From JAYRGC01 sp041908065 (GTDB lineage: Bacteria > Pseudomonadota > Alphaproteobacteria > UBA9219), in the NCBI GenBank assembly GCA_041908065.1, contig JAYRGC010000011.1, positions 1-12,350 on the forward strand: DNA of 12,350 bases, given 5' to 3'. The position numbers and the translations under genes were made by a program. Positions 5,755 to 12,350 of this stretch are shown here, in pieces; positions within the stretch are counted from its first letter, which is position 1; every line of letters begins with the position of its first letter. Below the pieces are notes generated by a model. It was not told the origin of the DNA. It worked only from the letters and a program-made list of their open reading frames with translations, and made no database searches.

Positions 5755-7017
5755 ATGACGCGCTCTCCTTACATCTTCGTTGGCAATTCCATGCCAGCCG
5801 TGGCGGTTTTCCTTATGGGACTAACCCTGTCTTGGGGAGCTTTTCTGGGCGGGGCGGTTGCCGCGATCGGCATCGGTGGGGGATTGTCTTTGTTTTTTAT
5901 GGGGTGGATGGCTGACGGCAAGCCGCCGCGTCCCGACAAGACCCTGCTTTGGCTGATCGTCTCGTTTCTCGTTTCGGTTTCGGTCTTGAATTTTCTGAGC
6001 GTATCGCCCGAGGATTCGTGGAAAATGACCGCTAGAATGGCTTCGGTTCTTCTGCCCCTCGCGCTTTTGTCGTGCCGCAGCGTCCAATCCCGCGTAGCGT
6101 CTTCGCCGAAGGCTCTTATCTGGTGGCCGTTGTTTTTTATTGCCGGAGCTGCCGCGTTGGGAGCCGACATGGCCACGGGTTCGTTCGTTTTGAAGGCGTT
6201 AAAAGGGATAGACGGCGATGTGGCGCAGGAACTGGTATTCGAAAAATATAATCGCGGACTGACCTATTTATTGTTGTTTGTCATGCCGGTGGCGGCCTCC
6301 GCCTTGAGACTGCCTTTTGGCGGGAAGGAAGACGGGCAGGGCGGGCGAATAGCGTTGTTGCTGGCCATGGCGGCGGCTTTGGCCCTGCCGCTGATGCTTA
6401 CGCGCTCCAGCTCCGCCGTGGCCGCCCTAGCCTTCGGAACGGTGGTCGCCATAGCCGCCGCTTTCTTTCCCAAGGCGGTGGCCAAATCCCTGTATCTGGC
6501 CCTGCCTCTGGCGGCCGGATGGCCGTTCATAGCTCGCGCCGCTATGGGTTTCGCGCCGGATATTATAGGCAAGCTGCCGCCGTCTTGGCTCTCCCGCGTC
6601 GAGATATGGGATTATATGTCGTACCGCATAGGCGAAAATCCTTTCGCAGGATGGGGCATAGGAACCGCCAAGTTGTTTTCTATAGACAGCCCTCACTCCG
6701 CCTCATATCGCTTAATCTTTGCGCCTGCCGCGCATTCCCATAATGCGGCGACGCAGTTGTGGGTGGAAACGGGGGCGTTGGGGCTGGCAGTCGGATTAGC
6801 CTTTGCCGCAGTCATGTTGCGAAGAGCCGAGAAGCTGGGCAACGGACTGTCGCCGTTTGCCCTAGGGGCTTGGGCATATGCTTACGCGTTGAGCATGGTC
6901 GCTTTCGACTTTTGGTCGGATTCCCTGCTTTCGGCGTTTGCCTTGACCGCCTTCGCCTTCGCTGTTTTGAGGCTATCGCCGCCGCTTTCTCCTCAACTGG
7001 CCGCCCAAACGCGCTGA
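5755..7017 (+). CDS. O-antigen ligase/polymerase-like (Wzy_C/WaaL type) membrane protein
   Basis: A 420-aa polytopic inner-membrane protein with about ten or more hydrophobic segments. It shows the layout of the O-antigen ligase/polymerase superfamily: a TRSSSAVAALAFG segment with a conserved-type Arg (217), then a periplasmic loop with SWLSRVEIWDYM and ENPFAGWGIG (about 278-303), then HSHNAATQLWVETG (327-340) with the paired histidines, before the last helices. The family joins or polymerises undecaprenyl-linked glycans in the periplasm, for example O-antigen onto lipid A-core. Which glycan it handles cannot be told: no glycosyltransferase genes are nearby. The start is uncertain. ATG 5755 has AGGA 14 bases upstream, TTG 5746 has AGGAA four bases upstream, and TTG 5719 has no visible site. 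Confidence 0.85.
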   Translation: MTRSPYIFVGNSMPAVAVFLMGLTLSWGAFLGGAVAAIGIGGGLSLFFMGWMADGKPPRPDKTLLWLIVSFLVSVSVLNFLSVSPEDSWKMTARMASVLLPLALLSCRSVQSRVASSPKALIWWPLFFIAGAAALGADMATGSFVLKALKGIDGDVAQELVFEKYNRGLTYLLLFVMPVAASALRLPFGGKEDGQGGRIALLLAMAAALALPLMLTRSSSAVAALAFGTVVAIAAAFFPKAVAKSLYLALPLAAGWPFIARAAMGFAPDIIGKLPPSWLSRVEIWDYMSYRIGENPFAGWGIGTAKLFSIDSPHSASYRLIFAPAAHSHNAATQLWVETGALGLAVGLAFAAVMLRRAEKLGNGLSPFALGAWAYAYALSMVAFDFWSDSLLSAFALTAFAFAVLRLSPPLSPQLAAQTR

Positions 7018-7064
7018 CGCTATGCACTGGTTAAAAACTTGCGGCGCGGGCGGTTTTCCCTCAA

Positions 7065-7646
7065 TCACGGCACTTCGCAGTGCGTATCAACGGTTCCTGT
7101 GGGGCGGGTGATGAAGATAACGAACTTTTGGGAGCTGCTGGCGGGATCGTAGCTAAGCTCTTGGCTGGAAAACTTATTTGACGCTATCTTCAATCCGGAG
7201 GCATTGTTGCCGCTGTTGCCTGAGGCGATGGGGGATGTCCAGATGCAACGCCCGCCGGCGGCTCCCGCGTTCATATAGTACCATTCGTTAAATCCTTTTG
7301 TGGGCGGCGGCAAAAGCACGTCTCTCATGCCGGTCCACAGGTTTTTCTTTCCAGCCGGATCGGCCTCGCACTCCAGATCTGAGACTATAGTGCCGTCGCT
7401 GGGGTCGGAGGCAGGCCATCCATCGCCGTTGTTATTCGTTCCGTACAACAAATTGCATTCGTTAATCTTGGCGCGAATCAGGCTGACTTGACTGAGGATG
7501 TCGGCCGTCACTCGGTCGGTGTTGCCTGCGCCGCTAAAGCTGCCAACGCTGTTTCCCATGGCCAAAGCGATAACCCCCAGCAGGGCTAAAACGAACAGAA
7601 TCGGGCCGATGGCAATGCCAGCGGACGGATGCAAACGGTGATTCAT
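7065..7646 (-). CDS. Pilin-like exported protein (atypical class III signal)
   Basis: A 193-aa protein. ATG 7646 is preceded by GTGGAG (7655-7660) at eight bases. A short basic leader (MNHRLHPSAG) is followed directly by a hydrophobic helix (IAIGPILFVLALLGVIALA), as in type IV prepilins and pseudopilins, with Gly10 as the possible prepilin-peptidase site. The usual Glu at +5 is replaced by Pro15, so it would be an unusual, minor-pilin-like form. The rest is a soluble domain with four cysteines (64, 93, 134, 190), enough for two disulfides. The last one, near the C-terminus (THCEVP), recalls a pilin D-loop. No other pilus gene is in the window. Alternative: a plain N-terminally anchored periplasmic protein. 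Confidence 0.7.
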   Translation of the reverse strand: MNHRLHPSAGIAIGPILFVLALLGVIALAMGNSVGSFSGAGNTDRVTADILSQVSLIRAKINECNLLYGTNNNGDGWPASDPSDGTIVSDLECEADPAGKKNLWTGMRDVLLPPPTKGFNEWYYMNAGAAGGRCIWTSPIASGNSGNNASGLKIASNKFSSQELSYDPASSSQKFVIFITRPTGTVDTHCEVP

Positions 7647-7805
7647 GGTTAACGCTCCACTGTTGCTTGTTTACCATATTGTTTGTGTTTTTTGGGCATA
7701 AATTACCAACATTATGCAACAATCCGGTTGACCTTAGGCTTTGTCATATTGTACCAAGACAGTCCTTGGAGGCAGGATAACTTTTAACCTAAGGCAGAAT
7801 CCCCA
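7647..7805. promoter_or_regulatory. Divergent intergenic region, AT-rich
   Basis: This 159-bp gap between the divergent pilin-like and MgtC/DUF4010 genes is clearly more AT-rich than its neighbours and should hold both promoters. TTGACC (7728-7733) and TATTGT (7747-7752) are present but spaced only 13 bp apart, so I do not call a promoter. The plus-strand gene has only a weak AAGG (7791-7794) 11 bases before its ATG. Confidence 0.35.
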
Positions 7806-9182
7806 ATGTTGGAAACATCTTTTTCTCAAGTAGGCGTTAATTTCGCTCTTTCAATGTTGACCGGATTGGTCATCGGCGCGGAGCGCGCCATTAACAACCG
7901 CACCGACGGCAAAAAAACCGGAATAAGGGATTTTACCCTTGTGGCGATTTTGGCCTTCATTTCCAGCCTGTTCTATAAAGAAACGCCAATGGCGTGGATC
8001 GTTTCTTTTGTTTCCGTGATACTTTTCGCCTTGGCGGCCTTTGTTTTGGAAAGCATGCGCCACATGCCGAAACCGACCGGCATGACCACCCTTCTATCGC
8101 TTCCGGTGACGTTTCTGGTGGCCAGTCTGCCAAACTTCAACACCCATTTCTGGATAATAGCGACTATCGTCTTCGTTTTATTGCTTATTTTGGACTTGAA
8201 AGAACACTTCCAATTGTTCGTCGACGGCCTGGATCGTCGGGAAATGGTGGATTTCGCGGTGCTGATCGGCATCGCCATAAGCATAACCCCGTTGATTCCA
8301 GCCGGTTCCAAGCTGCCGGTTCCGCTGGTCGATTTGGTCGATGGCGCGGTCAAGATGAGCTATCGCTATATCGGGCTGGAATCGCTGTGGAAAGTGGTGA
8401 TTATGGTCAGCCTGATGAGCTTTGTCGCCCACTTCATCACCAAGTACATAAGGGGGAAAAACGCCCTGCTTTTAGCCACTTTCTTCGGCGGATTGGTTTC
8501 GTCGTTGGCGACGATCATGATGTTGCTGAGGAACGATTCGGCGGGGGAAAAGGCCAAAATCGGGGAAGGGGAAGGTTCCGCTGTTATCTCCAAGGCGGGC
8601 GGAGGGTTGTCCAACAGAGAGATATTCTTGGGCTACGTCGCGGCCAACACCGGCTCCATAGTCAAGGACGCCGTAATTTTGCGCACGGTGGTAGGCGAGG
8701 AGATGTTCGCCAAGTTCCTCTTCCCTATGATTTCGGCTCTGGTTTTGTTCGCGGCCATAAGCGCGTACGCATTCTCGTCGCAGGGCGAGATGGGCGAGGT
8801 CAAAATAACCAAAAGGCCTCTGCCGCTTAACTTCATATTCAAGTTCTCCATGATGTTGGCGGTATTGTTGATTATAATGCAGATGGTTACCTATTACATG
8901 GGGAGCGGGGCTATCGTAATCGCTTCCTTCCTATCTGGTTGTGCCAGTTCGGCGGCGGCCATAACCGCCATCGGATCGGCCATGACGCAGCACGGCGGAA
9001 TAGGAGGATGGGTGGCAGGGCTTAGCGTTATCGCCGCTCTTTTGGGCAGCATAAGCGCGAAATATTTGGTCATAGCCAAACGCATGGGAGTAAGGCAGAG
9101 TCTGCCATTCATGCTGCCGATAACGACGTTGGCGTTGGTTATGCTGGTAACGATGTGGATTTCGCTGACGCCGTTGTCTTAG
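7806..9182 (+). CDS. MgtC/DUF4010 family integral membrane protein
   Basis: A 458-aa polytopic membrane protein with about 11-12 hydrophobic segments. The N-terminal part (about 1-150) has the MgtC/SapB-type signature: LSMLTGLVIGAER near residues 16-28, then a Gly/Thr-rich turn and GIRDFTLVAILAF (about 40-52). The C-terminal half (about 190-440) matches the DUF4010 layout, with polar small-residue motifs inside helices (GGLVSSLATIMML, YVAANTGSIVKDAVILR, LSGCASSAAAITAIGSAM). Proteins with this architecture are widespread. A role in ion or small-solute transport is often supposed, but the substrate is unknown. The start is ATG 7806 with a weak upstream AAGG. The pentapeptide-repeat gene follows after 30 bp on the same strand and is probably co-transcribed. 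Confidence 0.88.
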   Translation: MLETSFSQVGVNFALSMLTGLVIGAERAINNRTDGKKTGIRDFTLVAILAFISSLFYKETPMAWIVSFVSVILFALAAFVLESMRHMPKPTGMTTLLSLPVTFLVASLPNFNTHFWIIATIVFVLLLILDLKEHFQLFVDGLDRREMVDFAVLIGIAISITPLIPAGSKLPVPLVDLVDGAVKMSYRYIGLESLWKVVIMVSLMSFVAHFITKYIRGKNALLLATFFGGLVSSLATIMMLLRNDSAGEKAKIGEGEGSAVISKAGGGLSNREIFLGYVAANTGSIVKDAVILRTVVGEEMFAKFLFPMISALVLFAAISAYAFSSQGEMGEVKITKRPLPLNFIFKFSMMLAVLLIIMQMVTYYMGSGAIVIASFLSGCASSAAAITAIGSAMTQHGGIGGWVAGLSVIAALLGSISAKYLVIAKRMGVRQSLPFMLPITTLALVMLVTMWISLTPLS

Positions 9183-9202
9183 TACTGATTTAAGACGATA
9201 GT

Positions 9203-9207
9203 GGAGG
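9203..9207 (+). promoter_or_regulatory. Ribosome-binding site that favours a TTG start
   Basis: GGAGG lies five bases before TTG 9213. An in-frame GTG at 9201 overlaps this site and has no good ribosome-binding sequence of its own (TAAGACGATA precedes it). The TTG is therefore the more likely start of the pentapeptide-repeat gene. Confidence 0.6.
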
Positions 9208-9212
9208 GGGAC

Positions 9213-9839
9213 TTGGAGCCGTTCGAATCCCGAGATTGGACGCCGGAATTCAGGCGGGCATACGACGCTCACCAGAAGCATCTCGCCGGAGAAGATGGCG
9301 GCGAGAGGCTGGTTGATCTTTGCGGTATTGATATTCCCCATAATTTGGAAGGCTGCGTCTTTGACCGTGCGGATCTCAGCGGAGAGTTGTTTAGCGGAAA
9401 GAGGCTGGACGGCGCGAGTTTTATCGGGGCGGTTCTGAATTTTTGCGATTTCAGCGGGGCGACTATGGCGAGGGCTGTTTTCAGCGGAACGCCCATGGGT
9501 CAAACCCGTTTTTCTGGGGCAATTCTTTCCTTTGCCATTTTTGATAGTGCTAGGCTGTCGAGCGTTCATTTTGACGGGGCTGATCTGAGCGGGGCTAGTT
9601 TTGCGAACGCTTCTTTGGGCGAGTTGTGCGATTTTACGCGCGCCAATATTACCGAATTGAAAGTGGCAAATGCGACGGTTGACTCAACGATGGAGACGGC
9701 CGGAACTTATATAATGGCAGACGGCTGTAAGATTTCTGTCGATTTTATCCATCAAATGAGCCTGAACGGAGCCGTAGTTGGGCGTTCGAGAAAATCAAAT
9801 CAATTAAATCAAGCCGTTGCCGCTTTTGCGCCAGTTTAG
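9213..9839 (+). CDS. Pentapeptide-repeat protein
   Basis: A 208-aa protein starting at TTG 9213 (GTG 9201 would add four residues). After a charged N-terminal segment (ESRDWTPEFRRAYDAHQKH), residues from about 45 to 155 are pentapeptide-repeat units of the A(D/N)LxX and xxFxx type: FDRADLSG, LDGASFIGAVL, FCDFSGATM, ARAVFSG, TRFSGAIL, FDGADLSGASF, ANASLGE, FTRANIT. These fold as a right-handed quadrilateral beta helix. The last 50 residues are non-repeat. No signal peptide or membrane helix is seen, so it is probably cytoplasmic. Pentapeptide proteins range from DNA-gyrase mimics to scaffolds, and the role here is not known. The 30-bp distance to the MgtC/DUF4010 gene suggests one transcript and perhaps a linked role. 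Confidence 0.85.
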   Translation: MEPFESRDWTPEFRRAYDAHQKHLAGEDGGERLVDLCGIDIPHNLEGCVFDRADLSGELFSGKRLDGASFIGAVLNFCDFSGATMARAVFSGTPMGQTRFSGAILSFAIFDSARLSSVHFDGADLSGASFANASLGELCDFTRANITELKVANATVDSTMETAGTYIMADGCKISVDFIHQMSLNGAVVGRSRKSNQLNQAVAAFAPV

Positions 9840-9908
9840 TTTAATCCACTGGCGATGTGGCTAAAGTGAACTTCGCATTAATTCAATAGGTTAGTGTCGC
9901 GATGGTCT

Positions 9909-9932
9909 TGAAATGCCTGTGGAGGCATTTCA
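9909..9932. repeat. Perfect 10-bp stem-loop downstream of pentapeptide gene
   Basis: TGAAATGCCT (9909-9918), GTGG loop, AGGCATTTCA (9923-9932). It lies 70 bp past the stop of the pentapeptide-repeat gene and 47 bp before the groE promoter. No T tract follows, so it is not a classical intrinsic terminator. It may be a 3' end stabiliser, an attenuating structure or a protein-binding palindrome. Confidence 0.6.
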
Positions 9933-9947
9933 GGGGCGCAGAGTTAG

Positions 9948-9961
9948 CGTCTGTCCAGACG
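9948..9961. repeat. Second small stem-loop
   Basis: CGTCT (9948-9952), GTCC loop, AGACG (9957-9961), followed by an A-run (9963-9967). Read on the minus strand, the stem is preceded by Ts rather than followed by them. It lies 15 bp past the first hairpin and 17 bp before the sigma-32-like -35 element. Confidence 0.45.
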
Positions 9962-9978
9962 GAAAAACTTTCTTCCTC

Positions 9979-10009
9979 CCCTTGAAACCGTCCTAAATCA
10001 ACCCTAAAT
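9979..10009 (+). promoter_or_regulatory. Sigma-32 (RpoH) heat-shock promoter of groESL
   Basis: CCCTTGAA (9979-9986), a 15-bp spacer, then CCCTAAAT (10002-10009). This closely follows the RpoH consensus (CCCTTGAA, 13-15 bp, CCCCATnT), and the only operon downstream is groESL. Transcription would start near 10016 and give a leader of about 120 nt. Confidence 0.75.
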
Positions 10010-10137
10010 GTCTGGCGTAGGCGGGTGGCAGGTGCTAAAGACCAAGGCATCGCTTGTCGCCTTAGAGGTGATCGTCGGCCTAGGCTTGGTCGGCGAAGGG
10101 GTTTTCGTTTGCAACAAAACAACAAGGAGCAGGAACT

Positions 10138-10452
10138 ATGAAATTTCGTCCTTTGCATGACCGTGTAGTTGTGCGTCGCGTGGAAAGCGATGCGCGCAGC
10201 GCCGGTGGAATCATTATCCCCGACACCGTTAAGGAAAAGCCGCAGGAAGGCGAAATCATCGCCGTGGGTGCGGGCGCGCGCGACGAATCCGGCAAGATCG
10301 TCCCCTTGGACGTCAAGGCCGGTGATCGGGTTTTGTTCGGCAAATGGTCGGGAACCGAGGTGAAGATCGACGGCGAAGATCTTCTGATCATGAAGGAATC
10401 CGACATTATGGGCGTGCTGGAGGGTTCCTCCAAGTCCAAGAAGGCCGCTTGA
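10138..10452 (+). CDS. groS: Co-chaperonin GroES (Cpn10)
   Basis: A 104-aa protein, close to the usual 95-105. ATG 10138 is preceded by AAGGAG (10124-10129) at eight bases. It has the standard Cpn10 features: an N-terminal FRPLHDRVVVRR, the mobile loop that docks to GroEL with its hydrophobic tripeptide (SAGGIIIPDT, residues about 21-30), KEKPQEGEIIAVG (33-45), KAGDRVLFGKWSGTEVK and a C-terminal LLIMKESDIMGVL. A seven-residue Ser/Lys-rich tail (SSKSKKAA type) ends the protein. GroES caps the GroEL chamber as a heptamer in the cytoplasm. It is first in the groES-groEL operon under the sigma-32-like promoter. Confidence 0.98.
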   Translation: MKFRPLHDRVVVRRVESDARSAGGIIIPDTVKEKPQEGEIIAVGAGARDESGKIVPLDVKAGDRVLFGKWSGTEVKIDGEDLLIMKESDIMGVLEGSSKSKKAA

Positions 10453-10464
10453 TCGAGACGATCA
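10450..10464 (+). repeat. Hairpin at the groES stop codon
   Basis: TGATCG (10450-10455), AGA loop, CGATCA (10459-10464). The stem includes the groES TGA stop. With no T tract it should not terminate. An intercistronic hairpin here could affect mRNA stability or processing between groES and groEL. Confidence 0.5.
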
Positions 10465-10509
10465 TTGTCGAACAAGCATCAACCACTGAAAACATGAAAG
10501 GTTATCAAC

Positions 10510-12153
10510 ATGGCTGCTAAGGAAATCCGCTTTAAGATTGACGCGCGCGACAGCATTCTGCGCGGCGTCAACGTTTTGGCCGATGCGGTATCGGTCACGC
10601 TCGGCCCCAAGGGTCGCAACGTGCTGATCCAAAAGAGCTTTGGAGCTCCTCGCGTCACCAAGGACGGCGTCACCGTCGCCAAGGAAGTCGAGTTGCCCAA
10701 CAACTTTGAGAACATGGGCGCGCAGATGGTGCGCGAGGTCGCCAGCAAGACGGTCGATCGCGCCGGAGACGGAACCACCACGGCCACGGTGTTGGCTCGC
10801 GCCATCGCGATGGAAGGCATGAAGGCCGTAGCGGCGGGCATGAACCCGATGGACGTGAAGCGCGGCATCGACGCGGCGGTCGAAAAGGTCGTCGAAGATC
10901 TGAAATCCCGCTCCAAGAAGGTGGCCAGCAACGCGGAAATCGCGCAGGTCGGCACCATCTCGGCCAACGGCGACAGCGAGATCGGCTCGATGATCGCGAA
11001 GGCGATGGAAAAGGTCGGCCACGAGTCGCCGATCACGATTGAGGAAAACAAGAGCCTCGACACCGAGCTGGACGTCGTCGAGGGCATGCAGTTCGATCGC
11101 GGCTATCTCTCTCCGTACTTCATCACCAACTCGGAAAAGATGGTGGCGGAGCTGGACAGCCCCTATATCCTGCTGCACGAAAAGAAGCTATCCGGCCTGC
11201 AACAGCTGTTGCCGGTTCTGGAAGCCGTTGTGCAGTCGGGCAAGCCGCTGTTGATCGTCGCCGAAGAAGTCGAGGGCGAGGCTTTGGCCACGCTGGTCGT
11301 CAACCGTTTGCGCGGCGGATTGAAGGTCGCGGCGGTGAAGGCCCCGGGCTTTGGCGATCGCCGCAAGGCGATGCTGGAGGACATGGCCGTTCTGACGGGC
11401 GGGCAGGTCATCTCCGAAGATCTGGGCATCAAGCTGGAGAATGTCACGCTTGACATGCTCGGCACGGCCAAGAAGGTTCGCATCGACAAGGACAACACCA
11501 CGATCATCGACGGTTCGGGCAAGAAGAAGGACATCGAAGCCCGTTGCGCCCAGATCCGCGCCCAGATCGAGGAAACCTCCTCCGATTACGACCGCGAGAA
11601 GCTGCAGGAGCGTTTGGCCAAGCTGGCTGGCGGCGTCGCCGTCATCCGCGTCGGCGGGGCCACCGAAGTCGAGGTCAAGGAGCGCAAGGATCGCGTTGAC
11701 GACGCCGTCCACGCCACCAAGGCCGCCGTCGAGGAAGGCATAGTGGCGGGCGGCGGTTCCGCTCTGCTCTACGCCATCCGCTCCATCGAAAAGGTGCGCG
11801 TGTCCAACGACGATCAGCGTCGCGGCGTTGACATCGTTCGCCGCGCCCTGGAATCGCCGATTCGCCAGATCGTGGACAACGCCGGAATGGACGGTTCGGT
11901 GGTTGTCGGTCGTCTGATGGATCAAAAGGACACCAACTACGGCTTCGACGCTCAAAAGGGCGAATATTGCGACATGCTGAAGTCCGGCATCGTGGATCCT
12001 ACCAAGGTCGTGCGCGTCGCTTTGGAAAACGCCTCGTCCGTGGCGGGTTTGCTCATCACCACCGAGGCGATGATAGCTGACAAGCCTGAGAAAAAGGCCG
12101 CTGGCGGAGCCGCCGGTGGCATGGGCGGCGGCATGGGCGACATGGATTTCTAA
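10510..12153 (+). CDS. groL: Chaperonin GroEL (Cpn60)
   Basis: A 547-aa protein of normal length, alignable without gaps to the E. coli protein over the parts I checked. ATG 10510 has AAAGG (10497-10501) eight bases upstream, 57 bp after groES. ATP-site residues are present: the TLGPKGRNV loop (30-38), Asp52 in TKDGV, Asp87 in GDGTTT and Asp398 in RVDDAVHAT. Equatorial GIVAGGGSALL (410-420), apical-domain segments (YLSPYFIT, 199-206; KAPGFGDRRK, 277-286) and the C-terminal Gly/Met tail (GGMGGGMGDMDF) are intact. It forms the double-heptamer folding chamber that works with GroES in the cytoplasm. Heat-shock control is expected from the promoter at 9979. Codon use is strongly GC-biased (AAG, GTC, GGC), fitting high expression. 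Confidence 0.99.
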   Translation: MAAKEIRFKIDARDSILRGVNVLADAVSVTLGPKGRNVLIQKSFGAPRVTKDGVTVAKEVELPNNFENMGAQMVREVASKTVDRAGDGTTTATVLARAIAMEGMKAVAAGMNPMDVKRGIDAAVEKVVEDLKSRSKKVASNAEIAQVGTISANGDSEIGSMIAKAMEKVGHESPITIEENKSLDTELDVVEGMQFDRGYLSPYFITNSEKMVAELDSPYILLHEKKLSGLQQLLPVLEAVVQSGKPLLIVAEEVEGEALATLVVNRLRGGLKVAAVKAPGFGDRRKAMLEDMAVLTGGQVISEDLGIKLENVTLDMLGTAKKVRIDKDNTTIIDGSGKKKDIEARCAQIRAQIEETSSDYDREKLQERLAKLAGGVAVIRVGGATEVEVKERKDRVDDAVHATKAAVEEGIVAGGGSALLYAIRSIEKVRVSNDDQRRGVDIVRRALESPIRQIVDNAGMDGSVVVGRLMDQKDTNYGFDAQKGEYCDMLKSGIVDPTKVVRVALENASSVAGLLITTEAMIADKPEKKAAGGAAGGMGGGMGDMDF

Positions 12154-12184
12154 TCGCTCGTCCGCAGTCGGCGTCTTGATCCGG

Positions 12185-12205
12185 TGCCTGAGCTTGTCGA
12201 AGGCA
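12185..12205. repeat. CCTGAGCTTGTCGAAGG-type dispersed repeat
   Basis: TGCCTGAGCTTGTCGAAGGCA, with TGCCT and AGGCA arms (12185-12189, 12201-12205). This motif is familiar as a short dispersed intergenic repeat in many alphaproteobacterial genomes. Here it stands between the groEL stop and its terminator. Only one copy is in the window, so the repeat status rests on general knowledge. Confidence 0.5.
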
Positions 12206-12232
12206 GCGATCGGAACCGATAGATACTGAAAA

Positions 12233-12259
12233 GGGCTGCGGGAAACCGCAGCCCTTTTT
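12233..12259 (+). terminator. Intrinsic terminator of groESL
   Basis: A perfect 9-bp GC-rich stem (GGGCTGCGG at 12233-12241 and CCGCAGCCC at 12246-12254) closes a GAAA tetraloop and is followed at once by TTTTT (12255-12259). It lies 79 bp past the groEL stop. The second MITE-like element begins directly after the fifth T. Confidence 0.95.
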
Positions 12260-12350
12260 GGCTCTTACGCAAAACAGGTGGGTAATTTGGCCGCCAAACG
12301 CAACAGCAAGCGACGTCATTGCGAGCCGCCCCTTGGCGGCGAAGCAATCC
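12260..12350 (+). mobile_element. MITE-like element, second copy (cut by window end)
   Basis: The first 16 bases (12260-12275) are the exact reverse complement of the right end of the element at 179-424 (409-424). The sequence then follows that element's left half: GGTGGGTAATTT, the CAACAGCAAGC region, CGTCATTGCGAGCCGCC and GGCGGCGAAGCAATCC. It lacks the 30-bp tandem duplication. The right half lies outside the window. Insertion was directly at the T tract of the groEL terminator. Confidence 0.75.

Larger units (their letters stand above)
9840..10137. other. 298-bp groESL leader and upstream region
   Basis: No gene is seen. From left to right it holds two tight hairpins (9909-9932 and 9948-9961), a sigma-32-like promoter (9979-10009), then a leader of about 120 nt. 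The leader includes AAGGC and GCCTT as an inverted pair (around 10045-10065), a GCCTAGGC palindrome (10078-10085) and the groES ribosome-binding site. No CIRCE (HrcA) operator matching TTAGCACTC-N9-GAGTGCTAA was found. Confidence 0.6.

Noticed and set aside
7018..7064. Bidirectional terminator between convergent genes
   Set aside because: A-runs and T-runs flank a GC-rich core (AAAAC..GTTTT), but the core itself does not pair well enough to call a stem.
10010..10040. CIRCE operator near AGGTGCTAAAG
   Set aside because: Only part of one half-site is similar, and the opposite half (TTAGCACTC) is not present nine bases away.
10462..11955. Long antisense ORFs across groEL
   Set aside because: These are codon-bias shadows of a highly expressed GC-rich gene; there are no ribosome-binding sites and no family resemblance.

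Overview
The window looks like a GC-rich alphaproteobacterial chromosome segment. The GroEL/GroES pair, the alphaproteobacterial style of the BamE domain and of the OmpA C-terminus, and the abundance of short dispersed palindromic repeats all point that way. The exact order cannot be fixed from this window. No rRNA, tRNA, CRISPR array, transposase or phage gene was seen.

Layout. Positions 1-437 hold no gene. They contain a large GC-rich palindrome (1-117, cut by the window edge) and a 246-bp non-coding MITE-like element (179-424) with imperfect terminal inverted repeats and an 8-bp target duplication. Next, on the minus strand, comes a gene for a very large exported protein with ten four-cysteine repeats and a C-terminal OmpA-like peptidoglycan-binding domain (438-3794). 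It is preceded by a single reading frame that joins a complete dUTPase to a BamE/SmpA lipoprotein (3918-4802). A gene-poor 308-bp stretch (4803-5110) holds a second copy of the large palindrome. A small single-pass membrane protein of unknown function (5111-5632, minus) is divergent from an O-antigen ligase/polymerase-like membrane protein (5755-7017, plus). A pilin-like exported protein (7065-7646, minus) is divergent from a two-gene plus-strand unit: an MgtC/DUF4010 membrane protein (7806-9182) and a pentapeptide-repeat protein (9213-9839). The right end is the heat-shock operon: a sigma-32-like promoter, groES, groEL and a strong intrinsic terminator. A second copy of the MITE-like element begins exactly at the terminator's T tract and runs off the window.

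Functional picture. Several genes concern the cell envelope: OmpA-type anchoring, BamE in outer-membrane protein assembly, O-antigen/polysaccharide ligation, and a pilin-like protein. They are in different orientations and do not form one pathway operon. groESL is a housekeeping stress operon. The most unusual items are the in-frame dUTPase-BamE fusion, the ten-repeat cysteine-rich OmpA protein, and the MITE-like family sitting just 3' of two genes.
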